DNA of 52,500 nucleotides from Symbiodinium natans (GCA_905221605.1 CAJNDS010002302.1:395522-448021), one strand, 5' to 3'. Shown: positions 20,196 through 28,590, numbered from the stretch's first letter. Notes: generated by a model not told the origin, from the letters alone. A program made the numbers and translations.

Positions 20196-20273
20196 CCTCA
20201 AATGCAGCATCGGCTCGGGCATGCTCTGGTTGACGTCACGGCTGCTCTCCCAGCGTCTCATCAGCACCCGGAC
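20196..20273 (-). CDS. 26-codon exon
   Basis: Acceptor CCCCAGTCCAG and donor GTTTCGGG enclose VRVLMRRWESSRDVNQSMPE then PMLHLR, phase 0-0. The wording is loosely reminiscent of repeat segments of ryanodine-receptor-type channels; this is inference only. Confidence 0.8.
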
Positions 20274-20662
20274 CTGGACTGGGGCTTGAGTTTAGGGTTT
20301 AGGGTTTAAGGTTTAGTGTTTAGGGTTTAGGGTTTAGGGTTTAGGGTTTAGGGTTGAGGGCTTAGGGTTTAGTGTTTAGGGTTTGGGGTTAGGGTTTAGT
20401 GTTTAGGGTTTAGGGTTTGGGGTTTTGGGTTTATGGTCTAGGGTTTAGGGTTTTCGGGTTCCAAGTTCAGGGATCAGGCTTTGGGGCTTAGGGTTTGGTG
20501 GGCGTCCAAGTGCACGCTTCGAGTGATAAGGATTCGAACCCCCTTGATCCAGGTTGTTGCGGCCTGGCTCTAAATAAGGGAGTTCGGTACCCTAGACATT
20601 ATCCCTTCTTTAAGCGTAAAAAGGTACCTAAGTACATTTTCCTGCGTAGGGAACCCTTAAAC

Positions 20663-20845
20663 CGACACTTAGGCGCTGCATCCTGCATGAGCTCCAACTC
20701 TATGTCTGGGCGGAAGAGCGCCCGGATGGTCTCCGGCATGTCTTCCTTGACAATCCGGGGCAGGTTTCGCCAGAGGTTGGTCAGGACATCGAGCTGCGCG
20801 ATCACCAGCTCGTCGCGCACCTCCACGTTGTCCTGCACCATTGTT
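20663..20845 (-). CDS. 183-nt exon, clear coding
   Basis: Acceptor GTGCCCCAG. Spliced to 20935-21003 the frame runs TMVQDNVEVRDELVIAQLDV, then LTNLWRNLPRIVKEDMPETI and RALFRPDIELELMQDAA; donor GTTTAAGG. Helical. It could be an armadillo/RIH-like helical repeat of a large channel or scaffold, but no family is certain. Confidence 0.9.
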
Positions 20846-20880
20846 CTGGGGCACTAGTTTACAAAATGATCGGTTTTTTC

Positions 20881-20934
20881 TTCCTTATTGGGCTTAAGAA
20901 TTTACAAAGATGTAACATGTTTTTCAACAATGAC
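20881..20934 (-). mobile_element. Introner-like element, copy 1 (GTCATTGTTG family)
   Basis: The 54 bp at 20881-20934 match 22045-22099 with scattered differences. On the minus strand both start GTCAT(T/G)GTTGAAAA and that GT is the donor of the exon to the right; the rest of the intron (to 20846) is unrelated. Confidence 0.8.
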
Positions 20935-21003
20935 GAGATGTCCCTCCCGGGGAAGTAGGAGTAGAGGACCGAGTCCGGCGCCGGGGAGAAGTGCGCATGG
21001 AGC
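20935..21003 (-). CDS. 69-nt exon created by array insertion
   Basis: Reads LHAHFSPAPDSVLYSYFPGR then DI, ending at donor GTCATTG. It begins inside the 27-bp duplicated block; the GC-AG intron 21004-21066 joins it to 21067-21146 with exact frame restoration. Confidence 0.9.
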
Positions 21004-21070
21004 CTCAAACCCTAAACCCTAAACCCTAAACCTAAACCCTAAACCGGGGAGAAGTGCGCATGGAGCCTCA
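20981..21070. repeat. 36-bp telomeric array between 27-bp exon duplicates
   Basis: The block at 20981-21007 recurs identically at 21044-21070 and only CCCTAAA units lie between. The minus copy contains AG-GC, giving a 63-nt GC-AG intron whose removal leaves one intact exon. Clearest intron-gain footprint in the window. Confidence 0.95.
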
Positions 21071-21146
21071 GTGCGCTGGGCACGAAGCCGTCGTAGAGCA
21101 GGTTCAGGCCAGCGGACATCAAGGACATGACCTGGGATGGCCATTT
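21067..21146 (-). CDS. 80-nt exon
   Basis: Acceptor TTTGCAG; phase-0 reading KWPSQVMSLMSAGLNLLYDG then FVPSAL. It follows 21263-21362 in phase and joins 20935-21003 through a GC donor. Confidence 0.9.
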
Positions 21147-21262
21147 CTGCAAAACCCTCTGAAAGATGTCCTTCTGCAAGACATTCCCAAAACCCTAAAC
21201 CCTAAACCCTAAACCCTAAACCCCTTTAAACCAATATCAGGGAAGCTGTAAAGATCTCCCAC

Positions 21263-21362
21263 TTGAGGGCCCCAAGTGACCATGTCGCACTTGGTCCGGA
21301 AGAGGAAGGTGCGACTGAGGACGGCGTCCTTCAGCTCGGCGTAATCTCCAAGCTGGAGGCTC
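21263..21362 (-). CDS. 100-nt exon
   Basis: Reads SLQLGDYAELKDAVLSRTFL then FRTKCDMVTWGPQ; donor GTGGGAG, phase 0 into 21067-21146. Its acceptor lies in a 19-bp duplicate shared with 21450-21468, separated by a TTTAGGG array. Confidence 0.9.
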
Positions 21363-21454
21363 CTCTTGCCGCTGTTGAGAGGTTAGGGTTTAGGGTTTCG
21401 GGTTTAGGGCTTAGGGTTTAGGGTTTAGGGTTTACGGTTCAGGAGCCGGCGCTC

Positions 21455-21549
21455 CTCTTGCCGCTGTTGGCGATCTCCTTCCACGTGGGCAGCAGCGCGG
21501 CGATGTCCTCGGTCTGTGACACAGCCTTCTTCACCGTCTCGTTGCCATC
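21455..21549 (-). CDS. 95-nt exon with GA donor
   Basis: Acceptor GAGGAGAG; reads DGNETVKKAVSQTEDIAALL then PTWKEIANSGK. The array intron 21363-21454 sits between 19-bp duplicates (21359-21377 and 21450-21468); the only duplicate-consistent splice is GA-AG, and it restores the frame exactly. Confidence 0.85.
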
Positions 21550-21801
21550 CTCTCCTCATGGGTCTCCCTACCACCCGCTTCTACCCTCTATGTACCCTCT
21601 ATACCCCCTAGGTTCTCCCCTCTATACTGGTTTAGGGTTTAGGGTTTATGGTGTAGGGCTACCACCCCCCCCCCCCCCCCCCCGCCCCAGGTTCCCCCCT
21701 TAAAAAACCTTAATTGGGGGGGGGGGGGGGGGGAGTATAGAGGGGGTAGTAGCCCTAAACCCTAAACCCGAAACCCGAAACCCTAAACCCTAAACCCTAA
21801 C

Positions 21802-21894
21802 CCATGATCTCCTTTGTGGCTCCGCGATCTGAAGGTGAGGAAGGCCGGGTCCTCGCGATCTTCTTGCAGGAGCTCCCGCATCTCGGAGGGGTTC
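21802..21894 (-). CDS. 93-nt exon
   Basis: Acceptor GGTGCAG; reads NPSEMRELLQEDREDPAFLT then FRSRSHKGDH; donor GTTAGGG. Its phase does not fit the next exon as drawn, so a small exon may be missing. Confidence 0.8.
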
Positions 21895-22044
21895 CTGCAC
21901 CATTTAGGGTTTAGGGTTTAGGGTTTAGGGTTTAGGGTGTAGGGTGTAGGGTGTAGGGTTTAGGGTTTAGTGTCTAGGGCTGGGTTTTGGGTTTAGGGTG
22001 TAGGGGTTTAGGGTGTAGGGGTTTAGGGTTTAGGGTTTAGGGTG

Positions 22045-22099
22045 TTCCTTATTGGGTTTAAGTATTCATAAAGATATAAAAATGATTTTCAACCATGAC
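22045..22099 (-). mobile_element. Introner-like element, copy 2 (GTCATGGTTG family)
   Basis: Homologous to 20881-20934. Minus-strand start GTCATGGTTGAAAA forms the donor of exon 22100-22199. A TTTAGGG array lies immediately beyond it. Confidence 0.8.
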
Positions 22100-22199
22100 C
22101 CAGGTTCGTGATCTTCCTGACGCCATTTTGGTCCAGCAGCTCGATCAGCAAGAGCTCGTCCCCGAGTTGGAGGCCGGAGCTCCTGGCGATGGTGGCCTC
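22100..22199 (-). CDS. PDZ-like exon
   Basis: Acceptor TTTGCTAAG; reads EATIARSSGLQLGDELLLIE then LLDQNGVRKITNL. The pattern G-L-x-x-GDELL-I resembles the core strand and loop of a PDZ fold. Donor GTCATGG belongs to the inserted element. Confidence 0.85.
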
Positions 22200-22225
22200 C
22201 TTAGCAAAGAATCATCTCTCAATCA

Positions 22226-22256
22226 CTCTCTCAATCTCTCTCTCTCTCTCTCTCTC
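22226..22256. repeat. CT microsatellite
   Basis: Interrupted then continuous (CT)n inside an intron. Confidence 0.95.
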
Positions 22257-22334
22257 TATTTTGGTCTCCGACGTGCTGGTGTAGAAAGCCTCGAGTAGAT
22301 GGCAAGGTGGGGGGGGGGGAAGGGGCCCTAATAC

Positions 22335-22491
22335 TCCGAGGCAAGTCTCATCCTCCGTGTCTTCCCAGGCCTGAATGGTGAGTGGTTGGGCCTCTGAATC
22401 TTTGTCCAGGCTGAAGACCACCTCCAGAGCCACGTCGCTGATGTTCTCGTACTCCACGCGGACGTCCTTCGTTTTTCGGGGCATTTCAGGG
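22335..22491 (-). CDS. 157-nt exon, possible first exon
   Basis: Reads MPRKTKDVRVEYENISDVAL, then EVVFSLDKDSEAQPLTIQAW and EDTEDETCLG; donor GTATTAGG. It can be entered from a CCTAAG acceptor (adding PE) or begin at the Met at 22484. Acidic soluble sequence. Confidence 0.85.
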
Positions 22492-22573
22492 CTTAGGGTT
22501 TAGGGTTTAGGGTTTGGGGTTTAGGGTTTAGGGTTTAGGGTTTAGGGTTTAGGGTTTAGGGTTTAGGGTTTAG

Positions 22574-22650
22574 GGAGACGGCCAATGAAGCTGAAGGGAC
22601 CAAAGCAGTCCCATGTCTAGCCTTCGGGTAGTGTGGGGGTAGAGGCTCCC
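22574..22650 (-). CDS. Possible internal exon
   Basis: Open minus frame reading LPPHYPKARHGTALVPSASL between two arrays; acceptor not certain. Confidence 0.4.
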
Positions 22651-22817
22651 AAGATTCAGCCAAATTGCCAACCACCCTAAACCCTAAATCCTAAACCCTA
22701 AACCCCCTAACCCCTAAACCCTAAACCCTAAACCCTAAACCCCTAAACCCTAAACCCTAACCCCAAACCCTAAGACCTAAGCCCTAAACCCTAACCCCTA
22801 ACCCCTAACTCCTAAAC

Positions 22818-22903
22818 CCCGAGCTGCGCCTTCTCATGGCGAATCGGCTGCAGCAGGCTCGAGAGCACGCGGACGTGAAGATCCGGATCGGCTTGGAGGA
22901 TTC
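22818..22903 (-). CDS. Internal exon
   Basis: Acceptor GCCCTTCAG; two bases plus ILQADPDLHVRVLSSLLQPI then RHEKAQLG; donor GTTTAGG. Leucine-rich helices. Confidence 0.85.
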
Positions 22904-23238
22904 CTGAAGGGCTGTCTGCTTAGGGCTTGAGGCTTAGAGTTTAGGGTTTAGGGTTTTGGGTTTAGGGTTTAGGGTTTAGGGTTTAGGGTTTAGGGTTTAG
23001 GGTTTAGGGTTTAGGGTTTAGGGTTTAGGGTTTAGGGGTTTCAAGGTTTAGGGTTTAGGGTGTAGGGTTTAGGGTTTAGGGTTTAGGGTTTAGGGGTTTC
23101 AAGGTTTAGGGTTTAGGGTGTAGGGTTTAGGAATTAAAGGTTTCAAGGTTTAGGGTTTAGGGTTTGGGGTTTAGGGCTTAGGGCTTAGGGCTTAGGGCTT
23201 AGGGTTTAGGGTTTAGGGTTTAGGGTGTAGGGTTTAGG

Positions 23239-23635
23239 GTTTAAAGGTTTAAAGGTTTAAAGGTTTAAAGGTTTAAAGGTTTAAAGGTTTAAAGGTTTAA
23301 AGGTTTAAAGGTTTAAAGGTTTAAAGGTTTAAAGGTTTAAAGGTTTAAAGGTTTAAAGGTTTAAAGGTTTAAAGGTTTAAAGGTTTAAAGGTTTAAATGT
23401 TTAGAGGTTTAAAGGCTTAAATGTTTAAAGGCTTAAAGGCTTAAAAGGCTTAAAGGTTTATAAAGGTTTATAAAGGTTTTAAAAGGTTTTTAAAGGTTTA
23501 AAGGTTTAAAGGTTTAAAGGTTTAAAGGTTTAAAGGTTTAAAGGTTTAAAGGTTTAAAGGTTTAAAGGTTTAAAGGTTTAAAGGTTTAAAGGTTTAAAGG
23601 TTTAAAGGTTTAAAGGTTTAAAGGTTTAAAGGTTT
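23239..23635 (+). repeat. AAAGGTTT array, about 400 bp
   Basis: About 50 units of TTTAAAGG, one base longer than and clearly related to TTTAGGG, with a degenerate middle at about 23395-23480. TTTAGGG-type repeats lie on both sides. Confidence 0.95.
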
Positions 23636-23804
23636 AGGGCTTAGGGCTTAGGGCTTTGGGTTCGGGGTTTAGGGTTGAGGGTTTAGGGTTTAGGGTTTCG
23701 GGTTTAGGGTTTAGAGTTTAGGGTAGGGTTCAGGGTTTCAGCGTTAGGGTAGAACTAGGGTTTAGGGTTTAGGGTTTAGGGTTTAGGGTTTAGGGTTTAG
23801 CGAC

Positions 23805-23861
23805 ACGGGCCCGCTCAAGAACTGGAGTTAAGTTAAGGACAATCATGGCATGGTACAGTAA
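23805..23861 (-). CDS. 19-codon exon
   Basis: Acceptor GGGGTCAG and donor GTCGCT enclose LLYHAMIVLNLTPVLERAR, phase consistent at both ends. Confidence 0.75.
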
Positions 23862-23971
23862 CTGACCCCAAACCCAAAAAGCCCCCCCTAAAACCCTAAA
23901 CCCTAAACCCTAAACCCGAAACCCTAAACCTAAACCTAAACCTTAAACCCTAAAACCCTAAAACCCTAAAC

Positions 23972-24086
23972 CCTTCAGGGAGGTCCGGCCTGCCACGCCA
24001 TCGACGCCCGTGGTCCGCGCGTTGAAGGCCACCACCGTCAGCATCCGGTACTTCTCCGCCGCAGATGTCTGGAGCTTCACGGCGTC
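23972..24086 (-). CDS. 115-nt exon
   Basis: Acceptor TTGATCTAAG; reads DAVKLQTSAAEKYRMLTVVA then FNARTTGVDGVAGRTSLK; donor GTTTAG. Confidence 0.85.
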
Positions 24087-24248
24087 CTTAGATCAAGACA
24101 TGGCAGGCCGGGTTGAGTGCTTTAGGGCAGGGGCTGACAGGTACCCTAAGCCCTGAACCCTAAACCCGAAACCCTAAACCCTAAACCCTAAACCCTCGGG
24201 TGCAGGCATGTGCAGGGCTTAGAAATGCAGATACCCCGAAACCCAAAC

Positions 24249-24350
24249 CCAGCCGCTTCCTCCTTGCCGCCGGGTCTCTGAGAGGCGGCGTATTTGGCCC
24301 GCGGCCCACTGGTAAGTGCTGGGGTCATCCTTGCTCCCATACTCAGAGGC
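24249..24350 (-). CDS. 34-codon exon
   Basis: Acceptor CACATCTGAG; reads ASEYGSKDDPSTYQWAAGQI then RRLSETRRQGGSGW; donor GTTTGGG; phase 0-0. Confidence 0.85.
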
Positions 24351-24788
24351 CTCAGATGTGGGTTTAGGGTTTAGGGTTTAGGGTTTAGGGTTTAGGGTTT
24401 AGGGTTTAGGGTTTAGGGCTTAGGGCTTAGGGTTTAGGGTTTAGCGTTAAAACCCTTTTCGACTTAGTAAGTCTACTGAGTATATCCCCTAGAAACCCCA
24501 TTCGAATCACCATAACCCACCTTACTAACCCTACTTACGAAGTCAATAGGGCTTCCAAGTAGGGCTTAGGTCTTAAGAGTTTGGGGCTTGCGCCCGGTCC
24601 CTTATGCATACAACCACGCAAGACTCGAGACGCTGGGGTTTACGGTTTCCGGCTGGTTCCTTTAAACATACAACAACCCTAAACCCTAAACCCCAAACCC
24701 TAAACCCTAAACCCTAAAACACACACACACACAAAACTCTTCCAAAACAGAAAGCCCTAGAATCCTCGACGAGGAAGGAGATGCCTAC

Positions 24789-24850
24789 CGTCTCCTCCAC
24801 AAGCTGCGCTTTGGCAGCCGTCTCTGCCTCCTCAAGGGAGTCATAGACCC
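24789..24850 (-). CDS. 62-nt exon
   Basis: Acceptor TACTTAAG; reads VYDSLEEAETAAKAQLVEET; donor GTAGGC. Confidence 0.8.
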
Positions 24851-24884
24851 CTTAAGTATAGGGTTTAGGGTTCAGGGTTTAGGG

Positions 24885-25118
24885 TTTAGGGCTTGGGGCT
24901 TAGGGTTTAGGGCTTAGGGTTTAGGGGTTAGGGCTGAGGGTTTAGGGCTTAGGGCTTAGGGCTGAGGGCAGGGCTTAGGGCTTAGGGCTTAGGGCTTAGG
25001 GCTTAGGGCTTAGGGCTTAGGGCTTAGGGCTTAGGGCTGAGGGCTTAGGGCTTAGGGCTTAGGGCTTAGGGCTTAGGGCTTAGGGCTTAGGGCTTAGGGC
25101 TTAGGGCTTAGGGCCTAG
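24885..25118 (+). repeat. CTTAGGG variant array
   Basis: More than 25 nearly pure units of GGGCTTA, a variant rare elsewhere except at about 34955-35110 and 42057-42150, so the variants spread by local amplification rather than by random drift. Confidence 0.95.
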
Positions 25119-25137
25119 GGCCCCGAAGTAACGCTAC

Positions 25138-25169
25138 TCCTAAAAGGGCCCTTACATTCCCTTTTAGGA
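25138..25169. repeat. Short hairpin
   Basis: TCCTAAAAGGG and CCCTTTTAGGA form a perfect 11-bp inverted repeat with a 10-nt loop in an intron; probable stub of an inverted-repeat element. Confidence 0.8.
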
Positions 25170-25199
25170 ATCTTTGGAAAGGGTACCCAAAGCTACAAC

Positions 25200-25308
25200 C
25201 TTAGGGGTCCAAGGGAGAGCCCCTTGATCCTCCGTCATCGAGTGCTGGGGCATATTGGATTCAAGGCCTCGGATCATGGCCCCCAGCGGGTTCGGATGAG
25301 GATTTTGG
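25200..25308 (-). CDS. 109-nt exon
   Basis: Acceptor ACCCAAAAG; reads QNPHPNPLGAMIRGLESNMP then QHSMTEDQGALPWTPK; donor AAG-GTTGTAG. Confidence 0.75.
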
Positions 25309-25481
25309 CTTTTGGGTTTCCTTGAACCCTAAACCCGAGGCCCTAAACCCTAAACGCCTTAGGGTTCAGGGCTTCGGGCCTAAACCCTAAGCCTTAGGGC
25401 TCAGGGCTTCGGGTCTAAGGGGTTTAGTGGAGGGCTGGGGCGAAGTTCAATCGCAAGCATGATGCCCTGTGAGAAGCTCAC

Positions 25482-25541
25482 CGCAGCCGATGTCCAGCCA
25501 CCGGCGTGCTTGAGCAAGACCTCCCAACATGCAGAAGCACT
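25482..25541 (-). CDS. 20-codon exon
   Basis: Acceptor TTGGCATAG and a good donor GTGAGC enclose SASACWEVLLKHAGGWTSAA, phase 0-0. Confidence 0.8.
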
Positions 25542-25680
25542 CTATGCCAAGCAATAGGGTTTAGGGTGTAGGTTTAGGGTTAAGGGTTAACGGTTTGCCT
25601 GTCAGGTATAGGGTTTAGGGTTTAGGGCTAAGGGTTTACAGTTCAGGGTGGGTTTAGGGGCGATCTCCATCATGCCCCAC

Positions 25681-25727
25681 CTTGCTGCCAACTCTGATGG
25701 GGGTCTCCGTCGTCTCAGATGTCCTGA
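25681..25727 (-). CDS. 47-nt exon
   Basis: Acceptor CAGCCTCAG and donor AAG-GTGGGG enclose RTSETTETPIRVGSK. Confidence 0.75.
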
Positions 25728-25788
25728 CTGAGGCTGTGGCCGGGTGAATCCTCAACCCCAAAGTCCCTCTGAAAGTCTTAGGATCGTT

Positions 25789-25894
25789 ACATGGTCCCTT
25801 AAATGGAGGACCCCTTATGTTCCCCACCTATACCCTAGAAAACCCAAGGGCCCAGCCCTTAAGGAAGGTAAGGGACCAGATTAAGGGACCATGT
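25789..25894. mobile_element. Complete small TIR element, 106 bp
   Basis: Perfect 14-bp terminal inverted repeats ACATGGTCCCTTAA / TTAAGGGACCATGT, non-coding interior, located between exons. A related left end occurs at 13698. Confidence 0.85.
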
Positions 25895-26227
25895 CTCTAC
25901 CCTCAACCCTAAACAAAAAACCCAAACCCTAAAATCAACGTCGACCGCACCCTGGCCCTAGAATTAGGGTTGTTTAGCACTCTCGGGGTTGAGGATATAG
26001 GGTTTAGGGTTTAGGGTTTAGGGTTTAGGGTTTAGGGTTTAGGGGGTTCCAGGATTCAGAGATTTCGGTTCTTGGGGATGAGGGCTTGGGATTGCGAACG
26101 TGGGTTGGTCCCTTTCGGGGTCCCCTGTAACGTACGCCCTTAAAGGGAACCCTACACCCTAAACCCTAAACCCTAAACCCTGAACCCTAAACCCTAAACC
26201 CTGAGCCCCGAACCCTAAACCCTACAC

Positions 26228-26335
26228 GTGGGCGCCTGACGAACTGCACGATGTACTCGCCCTTGGCGGCGGCAGCCTCCCCTGGCGGCCTGCCCTTCAG
26301 GTCGTTGCCACCTTTGCGGGCACCCGGAGCAAGGG
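26228..26335 (-). CDS. 108-nt exon
   Basis: Acceptor AGACCCTAG; reads LAPGARKGGNDLKGRPPGEA then AAAKGEYIVQFVRRP; donor GTGTAGGG. Basic linker ending in a beta-strand-like stretch. Confidence 0.85.
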
Positions 26336-26511
26336 CTAGGGTCTTCAGGGTTTAGGGTTTGAGGGTTAGGGAAGTTCAGGGGGTTTTAGGGTTTAGGCTT
26401 TAGGGTTTAGGGTATGCAGCTCTAAGGCTTCACGGGGCTTAAAAAGTATACTTTTCTATAATGATTAAAATGAGAACAAAAAATGCTTAAAACAAATTCA
26501 AAAAAATCAAC

Positions 26512-26581
26512 TGGACTGCCTTCGGAGATGGAGGAGGACATCTTGGCGTACTTGGCCTGTGGAGCTCGCGTGGCACTCTGC
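26512..26581 (-). CDS. 70-nt exon
   Basis: Acceptor GGTGCCCAG; reads QSATRAPQAKYAKMSSSISE then GSP; donor GTTGAT. The intron on its left is AT-rich and non-telomeric. Confidence 0.75.
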
Positions 26582-26790
26582 CTGGGCACCCCACACACCC
26601 TAAAACCCACAAGACCCCGTAGGGTTTTGGGTTTAAGGCTTTGGGTTTTGGGTTGAGGGTGCGCTAAAGCACTAAAAAGCTTAAGCCCTGTAATGTATAA
26701 AACATTATAAACTCTATACCCTGAAGTAAAACGTGAAACCCCAAAGCCCTAAAACGCTAAACCCCTAAAACCCGAAACCCTACACTACCA

Positions 26791-26926
26791 ATTGCTTAAG
26801 AACCCCCCAAAAACAACAATATCCTTCCTTATAAGGGTTCTTAAGCAATAGTAGGACAACCCTAAATCCTACACTACCAATTCCCAAAAAAAAACTATAT
26901 TCTACCTTATAAGGGTTCTTAAGCAA
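26791..26926. mobile_element. Tandem hairpin element (TTGCTTAAGAACC)
   Basis: Perfect 14-bp inverted repeats ATTGCTTAAGAACC / GGTTCTTAAGCAAT at 26791-26849, followed by a second, left-truncated copy ending at 26926 with the same right arm. Each copy is followed by AACCCTAAATCCTACA. Confidence 0.8.
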
Positions 26927-27068
26927 ACATTAGCACAACCCTAAATCCTACAATCCTAAAGCCCTCAACTCCAGAAGCCAAAGCCCAGCCGCAGGATCTC
27001 GCAAACCCTAAACCCTAAACCCTAAACCCTAAACCCTAAACCCTAAACCCTAAACCCTAAACCCTGAC

Positions 27069-27154
27069 ACCCAGCCGCAGGATCTCATCGACCATGGCCC
27101 TGGTAGCCGCCTGGCCGTTGATGGCAAGGACTCGCCATCCGGAGCCCTGCCAAC
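27069..27154 (-). CDS. PDZ-like exon
   Basis: Acceptor CTCAG; reads WQGSGWRVLAINGQAATRAM then VDEILRLG. WRVLAINGQ matches the PDZ strand-loop pattern (often D-x-I-L-x-I-N-G). The exon end is duplicated (27070-27086 and 26984-27000) around a CCCTAAA array. Confidence 0.85.
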
Positions 27155-27302
27155 CTGAGAGTTAAGAGGCTTTGGGTTTTTTTTTAATGCAATGACTCCC
27201 TTGGCTTAGGGTTTAGGGTTTAGGGTTTAGGGTTTAGGGTTTCGGGTTTAGGGTTTAGGGTTTAGGGTTTAGGATTTAGGGGGGCATGGGGCCCTCTGGG
27301 AC

Positions 27303-27368
27303 GAGAAGAGCATCCGAGTGGCTCTTGGTCATCTGCCCCTTCCGTCGAGCCTGCCGCAGGTCCTTGAC
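27303..27368 (-). CDS. Basic exon
   Basis: Acceptor TTTTTGCTGAG; reads VKDLRQARRKGQMTKSHSDA then LL; donor GTCCCAG. Confidence 0.8.
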
Positions 27369-27549
27369 CTCAGCAAAAATTGCCATTTTCGGGTTTTGAT
27401 GGGCGTTTCATGGGTTGCTGCTGGGCTCGAATGGGTTTTCATCAAGGGCTTGATTGGGCTTTTCGACGTCGGAAGCCCACCAAACGATAGAGCGCAATCA
27501 CGTCAAAAGAGCAGGAAGAATGCAACGTTTTTCGGCGCGTAGCAAGCAC

Positions 27550-27593
27550 TCGTGAGCTCGCGCGCCTCTTCCGACTCTTCCCCCAGGTTCCCT
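27550..27593 (-). CDS. 44-nt exon
   Basis: Acceptor GCTTGTCAG; reads GNLGEESEEARELT; donor GTGCTTG. Confidence 0.65.
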
Positions 27594-27969
27594 CTGACAA
27601 GCTGAGAGATTGGGGTTTAGGATTTAGGGTTTAGGGTTCAGGGTTTAGATGCGATTCCCCCTGTGCGTGCCCCTTTCGGCTTGGGGAAACACGGATTCGA
27701 GCTTTCTGGGCTTGTAAAGCTCCAAAGCCCTGATCTCAAGCCAAAATGTATGCAATGAGTTCGCTTTTCTCATCCATTACTCGCACGTCTCTGCTAGTAC
27801 TCCCAATGTTTCTGGGGTCTTAATGGGCTCTGTCGTGTTTTGATTGGTTCAATGGGCTGTTTGGATGGGTTCATTGGGCCTTGAGGGTAAATACGCCTAT
27901 CTCAACTACTGTACCATGTGTGAAGCTCAGTGCTCAAAGACCGTGGACGGGGCACGGCCCCTGTCCAAC

Positions 27970-28104
27970 GCGACAACTCGAAGCATGCAACATCTGGGCC
28001 TGCGACCTCCAGCCCATCGCCCATGCGCACTTGCTGCGCAAAGCGCAGCGGCGAGCGGTAGAGGTCTTCGTGCACCGAGATCATGGACAGCCAGGTGGCC
28101 TCCT
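27970..28104 (-). CDS. 135-nt exon, clear coding
   Basis: Acceptor AAGGTCAG; reads EATWLSMISVHEDLYRSPLR then FAQQVRMGDGLEVAGPDVAC and FELSR. It may be part of the same beta-trefoil-like region as the next exon to the right. Confidence 0.85.
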
Positions 28105-28127
28105 CTGACCTTGGCTGCACTTAGCAG

Positions 28128-28157
28128 GGTAGCTAAAAAATGAACTTTTTAGCTACC
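28128..28157. repeat. Hairpin insert
   Basis: GGTAGCTAAAAA and TTTTTAGCTACC form an inverted repeat around a short loop, in an intron. Confidence 0.8.
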
Positions 28158-28215
28158 TTATTAAGAAACCCAATAAACCCAAAAAGGCTAAGGATGTAAA
28201 GCTACAGTAAAGCAC

Positions 28216-28326
28216 CACAGAGCGACTTCCACTGCGGCTTGCACTTCAGCTCATAGCGATCCCCGGCGGACCTCTCAAGCCCAACGAGGCCCCCAGTTGC
28301 CAAGCAGCGGAGGCGGATCTGCTCAC
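28216..28326 (-). CDS. MIR-like exon
   Basis: Acceptor GCGGGCAG; reads EQIRLRCLATGGLVGLERSA then GDRYELKCKPQWKSLC; donor near GTGCTTT. I-R-L-x-x-x-x-TGG-L resembles MIR repeats found in IP3/ryanodine receptors and O-mannosyltransferases; tentative. Confidence 0.8.
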
Positions 28327-28390
28327 CTGCCCGCAAGAGGAAGCTAGGAAAAAGAAAGGGGTGCCCTTCTTGGTTTTGGAGGGGCCTTAA

Positions 28391-28590
28391 ACACAAAAAT
28401 TGAAGAAGGGCCTAATACATAGGCCTGAATAATTGGAATAGGGTCTTGGGGGGTTCTTCTAGTATAATTACAACAAAAGGACCCCAAGGGAATACAACAA
28501 CCTAGGAATAAAAAAGGGTACCCTTTTTGGTTTAAAGGGGATTCATAAGGGAATCCCAACCCGAAAAAAAGGAACATAAGGGCCTACTCC
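28391..28590. other. Non-telomeric intron sequence
   Basis: AT-rich unique sequence with repeated phrases (AAGGGTACCC, GGGAATCC-type inverted pairs); probably degraded inverted-repeat inserts. No exon seen. Confidence 0.4.

Noticed and set aside
20495-20600. tRNA-like T-arm (GGTTCGAATCC on the minus strand)
   Set aside because: No matching acceptor stem and the anticodon-like loop has the wrong length; at most a decayed tRNA-derived fragment.
20669-20854. 61-codon minus-strand frame overlapping exon 20663-20845
   Set aside because: Different frame of a strongly supported exon; phase continuity with 20935-21003 selects the other frame.
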